Positions 1 to 16,305 of a stretch of DNA of 64,000 nucleotides are shown here, piece after piece. The stretch is from Lenzites betulinus. Taxonomy: Eukaryota > Basidiomycota > Agaricomycetes > Polyporales > Polyporaceae. A model generated the notes under the pieces. That model worked only from the letters and a program-made list of their open reading frames with translations, ran no database searches and was not told the origin of the DNA. Position 1 is the stretch's first letter; every line of letters starts with the position of its first letter. The stretch spans positions 62,001-126,000 of the forward strand of contig JABYQU010000016.1 in assembly GCA_022264855.1 (NCBI GenBank), read 5' to 3'. The position numbers and the translations under genes were made by a program.

Positions 1-1811
1 CGATACGGACTGACGGGCGCACGGGCGCACGGACGGGCGAATGTGCACGCGGACTGCACCCCGCCGTACTGAACCCCGCCACGCAGCCGCACTCGAGACG
101 CAGACACATGCGCATGCGGTCCAGCGGCTGCAGCACCAGCGTGCGCGCCCACGCCCCGGGCTTCGCGCGTCCGCGTCCTGCTTCTTGCTTCTGCCCCGCC
201 GCGCGGCTGCGGGCCCCTCGCCTGCGGGCGTGCGCATGCAGACGCAGCGCAGGGTTACGTCGTGCGGCGCGGCGCGGCGGTGGTGCGGCGTGCACGCCCC
301 CGTCCCCGTCATCCCTCTGTACATGTGCGGCCTCCGCGGACTTCGGCTATGGCCACTGGCAGCAGGTGGGTGCACTGGGACCTGGGTGATGCTCGGCGCT
401 CGCAGCTTGCGCGGGCCATGTGATCGCGCCCGTGGGGCTGTCTAATGTCTATGCGTGGCTGGGCTGGGGTCTCGGAGCCGCTGTGTCTATGCCTGTGTCT
501 GTGTCTATGCCTGTGTGCGGGGACCTGGGAGCCAGGAACCGAGACCTGGGAACCTGGGACCTGCGTCCGAAACGGAACTCACGCCCCGCCCAGCCGCCGC
601 GTGCCCTTGCCTTCCCCCGCTCTCGGGAGATGCACGGTCGCCCCCCGCGCACTGCACTGCCGTATCCTGGCTACGCTCCTGGGCGCACTGCCGACGGCGA
701 CGGAGACGGAGACGGCGATAACGTCTGTCGTCTGTCTTCCTGGGGCGCTGGCTGCGTTCGCTCATCACTCATCACTCCTCACTCGACTCGATTCGCTGGA
801 GCGGCGTATGCGTATGTGGTTGCACAGCGGTCCCGGTATCGCCGTGCCCCCACCGCACCTCGAGGCGGATCGTCACTGGGGCACGCAGCGACCCACTCCT
901 AGCCAGCGGGAGACCGCATGAGGTGCCCGTGCGTGTGTGTGCGAACGCAGCCGTGCACACACACGCACGCGCGCTCAACTGCACCCGCACACCGCACACC
1001 TACCGCTGACGCGCTTCCCGCCCGCGCCCCGGCAGGCGGCGTTCTGCGCGTGGAAAGCGGAAAAGGGGAACGAACCTGCGATCTGCAACCCGTCCGCCGG
1101 ACTCTAGACTGCCCCGCGCGCGCGCGGGGGCGCCCCGGGCGGAGGGGGGGCGTAGCGGCCTTACGTCGTGCGCCTCGAGGACGCGCTTCGCACATGGGCG
1201 CGCGAAGCGCGAAGTGCGAAGGGCTCGAAGTGTGGTTGGGCAGCAGCTCGCTTGCGCGTGCGCTCCCTCCCTCCGTCCCCGCGCGCGATCGCGCGGCGGC
1301 CATCTGGTCAGCGGGTCATCTGGCCAGGGGATGCTTTTCCGTCGCGCGCATTTGCGGTGTGGTGGTTCGCCGCCGAGGCGGCTCCCGCGGCTGCTACTTA
1401 TCGATCTATCGATCTGTATTCTGTTCGGTGTGCTGCAGCTGCAGGTGGCCTGGTGCACGGGAAGGTGAAGTCCGCTGCGTGCCTTTTCGAATTTGAACGT
1501 CTGGTGTGGGTTCGAATTGTGAGAGACGAACAAGGTGAGTGCTGAGGTAGGCAGACCCTTTGTATTATCTGCCGCGTCGAGTATATCATAATCATACGAC
1601 CATGGTATACCGTGGCTACGCGTGAAGGTGATTTGCACGGGCTTGCGCACAGGACTTCAGCGGTAGGTCCCTCGACTGGCCAAGGCAAGCGGACGATCAC
1701 ATTTGCTCCAAAATTCGTGCCTACGAGCGGCACGCCTACAAGATACAAAGCTCACAACCTAGCGTACACAATTTAGCGACGGTATCCCCACCCTCCCCAC
1801 GTCGGCGCATC
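1..1811. other. GC-rich gene-poor segment
   Basis: No gene is supported here. The sequence is very GC-rich, so several long frames stay open on both strands by composition alone; their translations are Arg/Pro/Ala-rich, overlap one another and show no domain or convincing splice structure. Short simple repeats occur, for example a TGTGTCTATGCC-type repeat at about 482-517 and a GACGGA-type run near 696-716. The last ~200 bases are the 3' flank of the minus-strand epimerase gene. Confidence 0.6.
482..517. repeat. short tandem repeat
   Basis: Imperfect repeat built from TGTGTC and TATGCC hexamers: the 12-base unit TGTGTCTATGCC occurs twice, separated by one extra TGTGTC. It lies outside any supported gene. 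Confidence 0.7.
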
Positions 1812-3615
1812 TCAATTGACCGTCGAGAACTTGTACGTCGTCGCCCAGTTGTAGTCTTTCCCGGGGTAGTCTGCACACACACGCCGTCAGCGTTCTGCAC
1901 GCAACACAACATACCACAACAAGCATGGACGCACAGATCTGGTCGACATGCCACTCCGGCGTGTTAATCGCGTCGATGTACCCCTCGTGCTCGATCGCGA
2001 CCGCGGTCCACTTCGTGTAGTTGAGCGACGGCCCGCCGTGCACCACCTTCCGGGGCGTGTCGAGGTAGTTCGCGGTGTACACCTGCACGGCCGGGTTGCT
2101 CGTCGTCACGTCCAATCTATCATGTACACACGCCATTCAGCCCATCATCGCGCAGGACGGAGACGCGACAGGGCGCACCTGATCCCGGAGACGTCGCTCC
2201 ATAGCGTCACCCCCGGCTTCTTCTCCTCCGAATGGTCGTAGATCCAGCAATTATCGTACCCCTGACATCCTGTGCGCCGCCCAACGTCAACACCCGCCGC
2301 CGTCAACGGCAACAGTCAACAAGAAACAACGCGCGCACCTGGCCCACACAGCCCGAACGTGTCGTTCAAGCGCGCGCCGATCGCCTGCGTCGTGCGGAAG
2401 TCGAGCGCCGTCCCGTCGACGTCGATGAACGGGCCCGTCGGGACCGCGTCCCCGTCGACGGCGACGACGCGCGAGGCGTCGACGTGCAGCTTGTGCCCGA
2501 GGATGTCCTCGCTCCCTTGGAACGCGTCCAGGTTCCTGTGGAGACCCCGGGCCCGGTGAGCACGAGCAATAGAAGGCCAGAAACCACAGCGGGGTGGGCG
2601 CACCAGTAGACGTGCTGCGTGAGCATTATCGGCGTCTTCTCCGTCGCGGAGGCGTGAATCGTCGTCCGCAGCACCCCGCCGTTCTCCACGGCGTGCGTCG
2701 CCTGTAATTTAATTTATCGCGCCGTGAATAAGCAAGCACAGATTGGACGGAAACGAATGCCTACGAAGGCGGTGACGGTCCCCGGGAAGCCCTCGTCTGC
2801 CTCGTCGATATGGAGGTACGTGACGCTCGTCGCGGTCTTTTCCACGATCGTCCAGTTGCGCCTGTCCCAGCCGTAGATCCCGCCGTGCAGCGTGTCCTGC
2901 CCTGCCGACGGGGTACAGATAATAATGGTCAGCCAGCGGGTGCTACGAGGTCTGTGTAGCTACTCGCCGTCGTGGTCGTTAGTGGGAATGTGGAAGACAT
3001 TCGGACCGTCCGGTTGTGGGTACTTCGTGATGGGTATCGAAAACGTTCCTATGGACGTGCAGGTTTGTCCCCTTGCTCTGAAAACTCAATCATGTAAAGC
3101 TTACCATTCTTGATCCGGTTTGCGTAGCTGGCGATCATGTCAGCACAACAAAACAATCCGCACACCGGCTACAAACAAACTCACCGGCCCACGATAGGAT
3201 TGAAGACCGGATGCGCCGGGTCGGTCAACAGTTTGGTCTGTGCCAGTGCAGCCCTCATCAGCTCATCATCCCTTGGCAATAACCTACAAAAAAGCATCGA
3301 AACGACATGCACGTTGTCATCGTAGCCCAGGATTATATCACGGGCCTCCCCGTTCCGGTCCTTCACCCACAGCTCCGTCATCGTCGCGCCGAACGACACG
3401 AACTTGGCCGTGACCGACCCGTCCGGCGCGCGCAGCGTCGTCACGTCGAACGGCTACATCCGCGAGCAGGATGGGATGGATAAGTCAGCGAGCGGCGCGA
3501 AGCACTCCGCCTCTCATGGTCTTACCCAGTTCGCAGCCTGTTTGAGTGCGGTCCCTTGGGCCAGCACCACAGCGCAAGCCGCCAGGAAGGCGACGATCCT
3601 CTTCGCAGCCGTCAT
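1812..3615 (-). CDS. secreted aldose 1-epimerase (galactose mutarotase family)
   Basis: Family members interconvert alpha and beta anomers of hexoses. The gene is a chain of minus-strand exons. The start at 3615 gives a signal peptide with a hydrophobic core (IVAFLAACAVVLAQG). The next exon carries the family N-terminus (VKFVSFGATMTELWVKD is approximately read at 3390-3444). Further exons show LHGGIYGWDRRNW (about 2860-2900), with the conserved His of the HGG motif; HVYWNLDAF, the NHTYW-type catalytic His region, spliced across an intron near 2560-2610; and EHEGYIDAIN (about 1965-1995), placing the catalytic Glu. The C-terminus ends KFSTVN at 1812. Most fungal epimerases are cytosolic; the signal peptide suggests this one is secreted, where it could act on sugars released from plant cell walls. 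Exon borders were chosen by eye and small errors are likely. Confidence 0.85.
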
Positions 3616-4499
3616 GCCAAATTTCCTATTCGAATATCCCGTCCCGGGGCGAAGGTCGATCGTCCTGCTTGTACAGTGCTAGTGCGAATCGCCCCGAAGG
3701 AAGAGCGAGCGGCGGGCGCGGACGCTGCGGCACCCCTCGCCTTATAATGCAACGCCGGGCTCCAATCGCTGCCCGGGTGACGTCCAATACGCGCGCGTGT
3801 ACACGTCTATACGTCAACGCGGGGGGCTGGATCGGAGGAAGAACGTCGCGAAAACGGAGGCGCGCTCTGGCGCTATCCCGTGCACAACTCAATACGACAC
3901 CGTGCATGCCTCCTCAACTCACTATGCTCATCGGGTTCCGACCTCTGTGTAGGACAAGAATAGTAGTCGAGCAGTCGGCTTGCGAGGGAACAGGGGTGCG
4001 AGGGAGTGCGCCTGACTCATGGGCGTCGCTGGGGCGTTTGTGGTCGGTTTATCCGTGCATTCAGTGTAGGAGGACGGGCGTTGTAGTGCCGTCGATTGTC
4101 GGGCCTTCCGCGGCGAATGTTCATAATCACCGTACGGCCGGGCGCGTGTTTTCTACATGTTCGACTCGGTTAGCGCAGAGACTTCTCGGGTCCAAGAAGT
4201 TGCGTGCTTACCTGTGGTGATTCCGACCTCGAAGTTTGAAAGGCAATATTGATGTGCTCACCGACTCAAATGCTGCCTGCGACGCCCGCCGGCGACAAGA
4301 TATCACAAGTTTACATTTATTCTTTCTTCTGTCGGCTATTCACTGTACTTCCTACAACCCGACGCATTCAGACCGAGTGACCGAGTCCCAGGAAAACGCT
4401 GCATCACTCCGGCCAAACGCGCCACGCGGCCACACGGCCACTCACCCACACTCTGCCCACCGTCCGAAGTTCCAGCGTCGTGCTATCCCGGCACTACGG
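3616..4499. other. intergenic region between epimerase promoter and BCAS3-like 3' end
   Basis: Holds the epimerase promoter and the 3' flank of the BCAS3-like gene. Plus-strand frames here, including one running on across the BCAS3-like gene, are low-complexity Arg-rich translations antisense to a real gene. No independent gene is seen. Confidence 0.6.
3741..3746 (-). promoter_or_regulatory. TATA-like box of the aldose epimerase gene
   Basis: TATAAG on the minus strand, about 126 bases before the start at 3615. Distance and motif are plausible for a fungal core promoter; no transcript evidence. Confidence 0.4.
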
Positions 4500-7400
4500 C
4501 TAGTGGCGCGCACGGCGCTTGCGCCCCTTCCCGCCCCGTCCCCCCGCCTCCGCCGCCGCGCGCATCATCGACACCGAGTCCTGCTCCTCATCCAGGAACC
4601 CAACCGTGATATCGTCAAAGCGCTCCGCGTCCTCCACCGCCTGCTTGTCCTCCGGGCCCCAGCCCTGCCACGCCTGCTCGCCGTCGTGTTCCACCGGCAG
4701 CGGCTCGATGTTCGTCGCGGGCGTCGTCGCGAACGCCTCCGCGTCGTCGTCCGCACTCGCACTCGTGCCCGCGCCCATGGACGTCGCGCGCGAGATCGCG
4801 TCGAGGCTCGCGAAGTCGTCGAGCGCCGCGTGCCGGTGGAAGTCCTCCATCTCGTCCTCCTCGTCGAACTCGAGCGGGACCGACGGCACCGAGCCCACCA
4901 ACACCTCCCCAGCGGCGCTCGTCGGCCGCGGCGAGCGCGCCTTGCCCAGCTCCCTGCGAATGCGCCCGAAGCCCTCCGACATGCCGTCCTGGATGCCCGC
5001 GGCGACGTGCCGGATGGGGATGAACGCCTTCGCGGCGCCCGCGGACCCGGGCGTGCCGTTCGGCAGCATGGGGAGGACGGGCGGGGACGGGTGCAGCGGC
5101 GCGAGCGGCGCGGCGAGCGCGGACGCGAGCGGGGCGTCGAACGAGGACGAGACGGCGTCGCGCCCGAGGCTCCCGCTCACGCTGCCGCTGAGGTCGTGCG
5201 GGTGCACGAACGCGTCGGCGTGCGCGCCGGGGTGCGCGCTGGAGGTGGAGAAGGCGCTGACCTCGACGGGGCGGCGCACCTCGATCTTGGCGGCGGGCAC
5301 GCCGTCGAGGCGGCCGCTGCGGATGAGCGCGTGGTAGTCCTCGCCGAGGATGTGGAACCGGAACTGGTGCGAGAGGTAGATGAGGCGCGGGAGGATGCGC
5401 GGCGAGGTCGAGAACGTCGAGAGCTCCGCGCGGGCGAGCCAGCTGCAAAACGACATATTAGCATCTATCGCCGGGCGTGCACAGAGGATAGGAGAACTTA
5501 CTCGGAGCGCGCAACCTTCCCGCGCCGCTCGCCGACCTGCGCAAACCGCACACTCTGCTTCACCTCCGGCCAATTCCTTCCCCTCACGAGGTTCCACGTC
5601 CCCACAATACTCTCCCTCCCCACCACCTCCGCCCCGCGCTCCGTCATCATCTGCGTGAGGCCCGACACCGCGCGCGCAGGCGGGGACGACGACACCGCCG
5701 CGCCGACGCTGCGGCCGAGCGTGCTCATCCCAGGGAGCGAGATGCTCATCCCGCCGGGGATAGACACCGCGCCGTGGGAGTGGGAGTACGCCTGGTGCTG
5801 CGGCTCCGCGCTGGGCCGGTCGATGAAGACGCGGCGGAGCGTGAGCGTGCCGTCGACGGGGTCGAACACGAGCAGGTCCTTGTAGTTAGTCGGGCGTGTC
5901 GGGCGCTGCGCTGGGGAGACGGGCTTCGCGAGGGGTCCGGCGCCGCCGGTTGTGGACACGGAGGACGGCGAGGAGGATGTGGAGTAGTGCATTGCCGCTG
6001 GGGGGAGCAGCGAGCTGGGAAGCGCGACGGAGGAGGGGTGCACGAATGCGAACGCAGGCGCAGCTTTGAGCGTGTCGGCGCCCGCCACAGCGCGCAGGCG
6101 GATGCGCACCAGGGCTGAGAGTTCTGTGGCGGTCGAGACCTGCGCATTTGCTGTGTCAAAATAGATGCATGGCGGTAGAAACAGATGAAGGACGTACCAA
6201 ATCCTGTCCGTTCAGGACTTTGCCCGCGATATGGCTAGCGCCGTCCGGGTTCCCGCCCAGCGCGTTCACAGCGTAAACGTGGATTGTCCGGTTCTGCGTG
6301 CTCATCCCAAACCACTGCCGGTCGTGGGCCCACGCCATGCCCTCCACGACCGCGGACGTGCGCCCCCGCCGGAGCGTGTACACAAGCCGCGCCGAGTCTT
6401 CCAAGTGTGCGGAAGGTTGCGACGAGGCCGTCGGCGCGTGTTGCTCATGTCTTGTAGACAGGGCGGAGTCCGTGGAGGAGAGGGCGCGAGCTAGGCGTGG
6501 CGCAGGGCGCAGCTGCAACACGCGCACTGCGTGGCCGTCCCGCGAGGACAACGCGAGCGCCGTGCCGTCCGCAGAGAACGCAAGGCCACTCAAGGGGTAC
6601 GGCTTCGGGAACTTGAAGCGCGCCACCACTTCCGGCTCCCGCTCTGCGTCCGCGGGCAAGGTCGTAAGAAGTGTCCGGAGGTCGACAACGACGATCTGGC
6701 ATCCCGCCGGCGGCAGAACGGGCGACGTCGGCGGGAAGGACCCAGCGGCCCCTGACGCCGTGAACGGCACGTCGAAGTTGGCGGGGGGCGACATGCGCAG
6801 GCTCCGCCGGCGCCAGTCCTGCGTGGTCTGGTACTCGTGCGGGGAGCCCGTCGCCGCGGGCGCGCTCTTCGAGAAGAACATGGACCCCAGGCCGCCCCCG
6901 CGCGGGGCCGCCACAGGCTCGCCCGTGACGGCGGCGTTGACCCCTGCGCGGGCCGCGGAGATCGCCATGCCGCCGAGCGTCTTCATCCCGCTCAGCACGC
7001 TGCCGCCGAGCTTGGCCGCGGCGGTGCCCAGGTCCGCTTGCGACATGCCGAGCCCGAGCTTGAACTGGCCGTGGGTCTCCGGCGGGGGCACGGGCGTGCT
7101 CGTGTGTGCGTGTCCGCGGCTGGCGGAGGAGGACGTGGGCGGGCCGGCGGCGGGGCTGGAGAGGGGTGAGACATATGCGAGGAGACGATTAGAGAGTGCG
7201 TATATGGGGCGTGGGGATGCGGAGGACGCGTGAAGAGTTTCTATGTCTAGGGAAGATAGTACATCGTTGGGCTTTGCTGTTGTTGTGGTAGATGAGGCGG
7301 GGTATGTGAAGGGGACAAGCGATGCAGAACTGATAGTGTACAGGGTCGCAAGTGTACATGAAGATATAACGTGGATTGTTGGTGGCTTTGATGTACTCTG

Positions 7401-8402
7401 CGAATATTCTCTTCAGTGTATGAGCAAACAAAGAGTGTGAATTGATGACTTACGAGAATAATAAATTGAGGCGATGCGGCAAATGACGTGAAACCTATTA
7501 GGGGTAACCTCTTGACAACTTCGTGCGAGCGTAATGAATATACAAGAACGTCCGTGCCATATACAGTCCGTGACCTGCACATGCTCACATGTTCAGCCGC
7601 AGGATCCCGAGATAAGCAGGAAAGACGTACGAAAACGCAACAAGCGGCCTCTTGTGCCGAAACTCATCGGGCATGGTCCGAGGGGGCTCCGGCAACATGG
7701 CTGCAAACTCGACCGCGCCCCATTGAGAGCCCGTCAGGTTAAGCAGCTCTGCTACAGAACCCAAGTTCGAGCAATCCCAGATCTGGAGACCGGTGCGGTA
7801 TCCAAGCATGAGGATTGACCTAATAATCAAGCAATTAGCACTGTGAGCTCCTGGCTACTCCGCACAACATACCTCAAGCTCGACCTGTCTTCCTCAGCGA
7901 GCACATCCCAGCCTGCCCAGAGGACCTCCTCGGTATCCCCGACACCTGGATAACGGGTGACCTGTCTATCCTCATCCATCACCTCGCCCTCTGGGATATC
8001 GTCGTCCAAGCTAAAGACAGGCATGTCTCTGTCACCGCCGCGGTACTTGTGGTGAGCGGACCAGCGCTGACGACCAGGAGGGTCCGCGGTAGACGCATCG
8101 CTACCCCGCCGCTTCCAATCGTCGTGGACGTCGCCCGGGACAGTACGCTCCTGAGCGGTGGGCGCCGTCGACGGCGTCAAGAAGCTCCCAAAAGATACCG
8201 GGCGCGAGACACGGGGCGGGGACGGCGCGGCAGTCGGGATTGGAATAGACGACGGGACATAGTTGCGGATCGTGCGCGAGAAACTCTCGAGGGTGGTCGG
8301 CTCCCTGTCGAGGAGGTGCTGTGAGCGCGGGCTGCTGTCGGAGTCTGGTGAGTAGGGAAGGAGATAGAGCGCGAGCAACGATTGGAGGGATTGTGGAGGC
8401 AT
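4500..8402 (-). CDS. BCAS3-like WD40 protein (autophagy/phagophore family)
   Basis: A roughly 1,190-residue protein in about six exons. The start at 8402 (MPPQSLQSLLALYLLPY) is preferred over an upstream in-frame Met at 8474 because the upstream residues look like translated leader. Exon 1 is a Ser/Pro-rich N-terminus. The next exons hold beta-propeller strands typical of the family: LMLGYRTGLQIWDC (about 7780-7815), TDVLVYSLRSHEVVKRLPL (about 7500-7555), LSNRLLAYVSPLSSPAAG (about 7150-7205), then blades with LSGLAFSADGTALALSS and MAWAHDRQWFGMST (6300-6600). The C-terminal BCAS3 region follows (NYKDLLVFDPVDGTLTLRR, about 5825-5890; FRFHILGEDYHALIRSG, near 5320-5375), ending in a basic tail at 4500. 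In animals BCAS3 binds phosphoinositides and pairs with PHAF1 at the phagophore; a related role here is inferred from the family. Splice phases agree at the junctions checked. Confidence 0.85.
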
Positions 8403-8930
8403 GATAGTAGCGGTTAGGAGCGCGCTCGGTGTCGCCGCGTGAACTGGTCCACCGGTGCGCAGCGAACACGCCAAAGGGGAGCGCGGTTCATTTCACTAGG
8501 TTCACGATTGCAGCGGACTGCACGCACAGATGTCAGTGAGAAGACGTCTGCCCGTGGTACGACATCAGCCGTGCGCGCGGGCGTTCTCTTTCTCATAGGT
8601 ACACGCGAATGACCCTCTGTAAGAGGATGTCGCGTCTATCGACTCCATACAGGGCCCGAGTTGGCCCATGGGGAAGAGATAGCTCGTCGCCCCCGCAGCT
8701 TTCGTCCACCATGTGGACCATGCTGCACTGTGCTAGGAGTATCCGTGATCCGAAACATCGAACAACAATGCGCCGGCTGTCACTGGTCCTCAAGAGACGC
8801 CATATTTACGAGACAATCTCCTGGACTAGCTGCATCGAGATCCGCGCTCCAGCGCACGGTATGCCGCACCAGCAGAGAGCGACCCGCGCCGTGTACACCC
8901 TGCTCCGCAAGTACAACGCGTAAGGAGCCA
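8403..8930. other. intergenic, possible extra 3' exons of the upstream small gene
   Basis: Minus-strand frames at about 8593-8793 and 8805-8930 could be spliced onto the small gene that starts at 9600, but the introns needed (33 to 40 bases) are unusually short, so I do not include them. Otherwise this is the promoter of the BCAS3-like gene; no TATA box is obvious. Confidence 0.35.
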
Positions 8931-9600
8931 TTATTCCACCAGTGAGAATGTGGCAAGCGCAGCAGGGATAACCACCCACGGGTGCACCCTTATTCGGTCG
9001 AACTCAGAGACGATATCGGAGTGAGACTGAAGCTGGGCGCGTGGTACACGGTGCCACACATGACAAAGACAAGGGGGAGGCCTGAAGAAGGCAGGAACCA
9101 GACGAGCGGAGGGACACTTACCGAGCGAGCACTGGGGACCTGATATGGCCCACACTGCGACTGAGCGACGACTCGTCCGACGTGGTGTCCTCGGCGATAG
9201 CGAGCTTGCGCAGGGCAGAGCGCGTAGAGGTCGGAGAGGGTGCCGCGTCGTGCGCGATAGAGTATCTGCGGAGCGGCGAGGGGTCCGGCGGGGACGTCGA
9301 GATGGAGATAGGCCCGTCCTCGAGATCAGAGCCGCTGGTGGGTGGCCCGTAGACGTCCCGGGCGTACTCGACAGGCTTGTGCCGCGAGCCCTCCTGATCC
9401 ATGCCAGAGCGAATGGAGTCGGACTGGCGGCCGAGGTCTGGGTCTGAGAGCGGGGGATCTAGCTCGAAGACGGACGGGGGCTGCTGGGGGGGATCGTCGT
9501 CGAATGCGAGGAGATCGTGCGGTTCGGGCTGGGTAAAGTCGGGCTGGGGAGGACGCTGGTGGCGACGAGAGGGAGCATTGCGTTTGGTGCGTGGGGGCAT
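8931..9600 (-). CDS. hypothetical protein, Pro/Ser/Asp-rich with hydrophobic C-terminus
   Basis: Not recognised. Exon 1 (9600 to about 9122) starts MPPRTKRNAPSRRHQRPPQ, a basic stretch, followed by an acidic segment (HDLLAFDDDPP) and a Ser-rich disordered region, and ends at a good GTAAGT donor. A following exon gives SEFDRIRVHPWVVIPAALA and a short hydrophobic segment before a stop at 8931. The acceptor that keeps the frame would make a 40-base intron, short even for basidiomycetes, so the 3' end is uncertain and more exons may follow. It sits in tandem between the BCAS3-like gene and the FAD monooxygenase. A tail-anchored or membrane-associated disordered protein is one reading of the hydrophobic end. 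Confidence 0.4.
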
Positions 9601-9938
9601 TAAACAAGAGGCGTATGGATATGAAGCAGGGGGAGCAGAGTACAAAGGGGAAGCGGGACAAGACAGGCCGTGCAAGCTAATGCAAGGCCCTGTGAGGAGG
9701 AGGCGGACGAGGAAGAGGTGGGGTCGCTGAGTAGTAGATGGACGTCGAAGGGGAACGTCCAAGGAGAGCGCGAGTGTTGCTCGAGTCATCAGCCACCCGC
9801 CCCTGCTCGCCCAATCCGGATGCTCCCGGCGCCTCCCTTCCTCCTCCGCCCGCCCGTAGTATGCAATGACGTAGGCGGGGTAACCTCATCGCCTACCACA
9901 ACTTGATCTTAACGCGTCGTACTACCAGACTTTGTACG
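9601..9938. other. intergenic spacer
   Basis: A 338-base spacer between two tandem minus-strand genes. It holds the promoter and leader of the small gene starting at 9600 and the 3' flank of the FAD monooxygenase. No feature stands out. Confidence 0.5.
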
Positions 9939-11889
9939 CTACATAATTACACAGCGCCGCATCCATCCCGAACTCTCCGCGCGAGCAGTGCTCTTCACGA
10001 GCTCGGAATACCTCTTCTCGACCTCCGCCCACTGGTCCTCCACTTTCTCCTTCCACTGCCACTGCCACAGTTCCTGTATCGCTTCCCCCAGCTCCTCCAG
10101 CCCTTCCCGCTCCGCCTTCTCTCGCGCCTCCGCCGATTCCTCCGCCCTCACAGCGCCGTCGTACAACTCAGGCCAATTGAACTCGTACATAAGCCCCGCC
10201 TTGCGCGCATTGTTCACCACGCCGCGCGCGAACGGCAGCCTCACTGCTTCGTATATCTGCAGCGCCGCCGGGACCAGCGCAAGCGTCGTCCGTGGGTCCG
10301 ACAGCAGCATCCCCAGGATATACGCGTCCTACGCCCCAGATATCCTACATCAGCGTCGAGCCATAGCGATATGCTTTGCACGCGCACCTCGATTGCCTGC
10401 CCGCCTCCCGCTCCGAAATGGGTGGTCATAGCGTGCACGGCGTCCCCCATGATCGCCACACTGCCGTCCACGGCGAACGGCAGGTTCTCCATGACGTGGA
10501 TCGCCCACAGCGTCGGCTTCTCCACCAACTGTGCGCAAAGATACTTTAGTTGCGAGCGCGATATCGGACGGACTGGCGTACCTTGATCATCTCATCGACC
10601 TCGGGCTCCCAGCCTCCGAAATTCGCCGTGATCTCCTCCTGGCGGGCGTCGGTGACCCATTTGTGCGGGTACGTAGTGCCCTCACCGCCTGAGATCGTCA
10701 CGAATGCGATCCAGTTCAGGTATTTCCCGTGCGATATGGGGTAAGTGATGATGTGCTGCGAAGTTTAGACATCAGACATAAGCGCGCAAGGTTGACGCTA
10801 ACAAGCGTTCAAGCTACCTTCTCTCTCCCAGAGTACTGTATAACATAGTTAGCGCCACACAGTAAATAAACAGCTTTTAGACATACACTCATAGGTGCCT
10901 TCACCTTCAGCGCAGCATGCTCGGGATTAACCTCGCGCATCCGCTCCGTCGGTATCAAATACCTATACGCAACCGTCCCCGTCCACTTCGGCGTCGCCCT
11001 CGCACACCGCTCGCACGTCTCCCTAGGCGACTCCGCCGATTCCCCACCCTGCTGTGGGACGCAGTCGCGCGCGTGCGCGTAATCATACATCGACGCGCGC
11101 ACTTTGGACTTGATCCCGTCGGCCCCGATGATGACGTCCGCCTCCGCAGTGGTCCCGTCCGCGAAGTGCAGCGTATACGCCGGCGCGCCGTCTTTCTGGC
11201 CTGAAGGCGGCGCCTGTGTGTATTTGAGGAGCCGCTTGGAGGTGTGCACGGTGCACGAGTCGGCGGGGAGGTGGCGCACGAGGACGTCCACCATGTCTGC
11301 GCGGTGCATCGTCGTCGAGCCGTCTTCCGTTCCGACTCATCGTCAGCATCAAGTATAAAATTAGGATGAAGGATGGAGGGAGCGTACTAGGGACCATGAC
11401 GCGCTTGAACTCATACCCCTCGCTCGGCTGGTTTGACTTGCGAAACACGAACGCAGGCTCTGCGCGCCATCAGCACTTCCAACTCATCGCAACAAACCCC
11501 CAAGCCCTCGCACTCACTAAACTCATCCCCCAGTCCTCCACCGGCACCCGTCTCCTTATCCAGCGCCTGCACCGACGCCCTCGCGAGGTCCTCATACACA
11601 CCCAGCGCGCGCATCACCGCCCACGTCCGCGGCCACACAGAGATGCCCGCGCCGACAGTGGTGATCTCCGGCCCGGACTCGTAGATGTGCACCTCGAGGG
11701 GCGACTCCTGGCTGTTTTTCTTTGAAAAGTGGCCGAGTGCGACGGCGAGCGTGAGGCCGGCGATCCCGCCGCCGCTGGGGGGAGGTATGAACGCGGTTTA
11801 GGATAGAGAGGGGTGCAAGAGCTGAAGATGGCTTACATGATGGCAAGGCGGAACCGTGGTTTGACAGGGGAAGTGGAACTCTCTGACAT
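9939..11889 (-). CDS. FAD-dependent monooxygenase, salicylate-hydroxylase-like
   Basis: A class A flavoprotein monooxygenase (FAD_binding_3 family), which hydroxylates aromatic rings using NAD(P)H and O2. Several minus-strand exons join in phase. The start at 11889 (MSESSTSPVKPRFRLA) leads into the dinucleotide-binding motif IIGGGIAGL, which is split by an intron, then IYESGPEITTVGAGISVWP. The DG motif is VIIGADGIKSKVR (about 11085-11125), and the GD motif near the FAD ribityl chain is VAIMGDAVHAM followed by a Gly-rich loop (about 10400-10460). The acidic, Trp-rich C-terminus (about 10000-10130) is probably helical, and the protein ends CVIM at 9939. A terminal CVIM matches a CaaX prenylation box, which is unusual for this family. 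The substrate is unknown; salicylate, hydroxybenzoates and 6-hydroxynicotinate are typical of relatives. Confidence 0.88.

Positions 11890-16305
<4,416 letters not shown>

Noticed and set aside
4236..5885. Plus-strand frame of 549 codons
   Set aside because: Antisense to BCAS3-like exons with conserved motifs; the translation is low-complexity Arg/Val.
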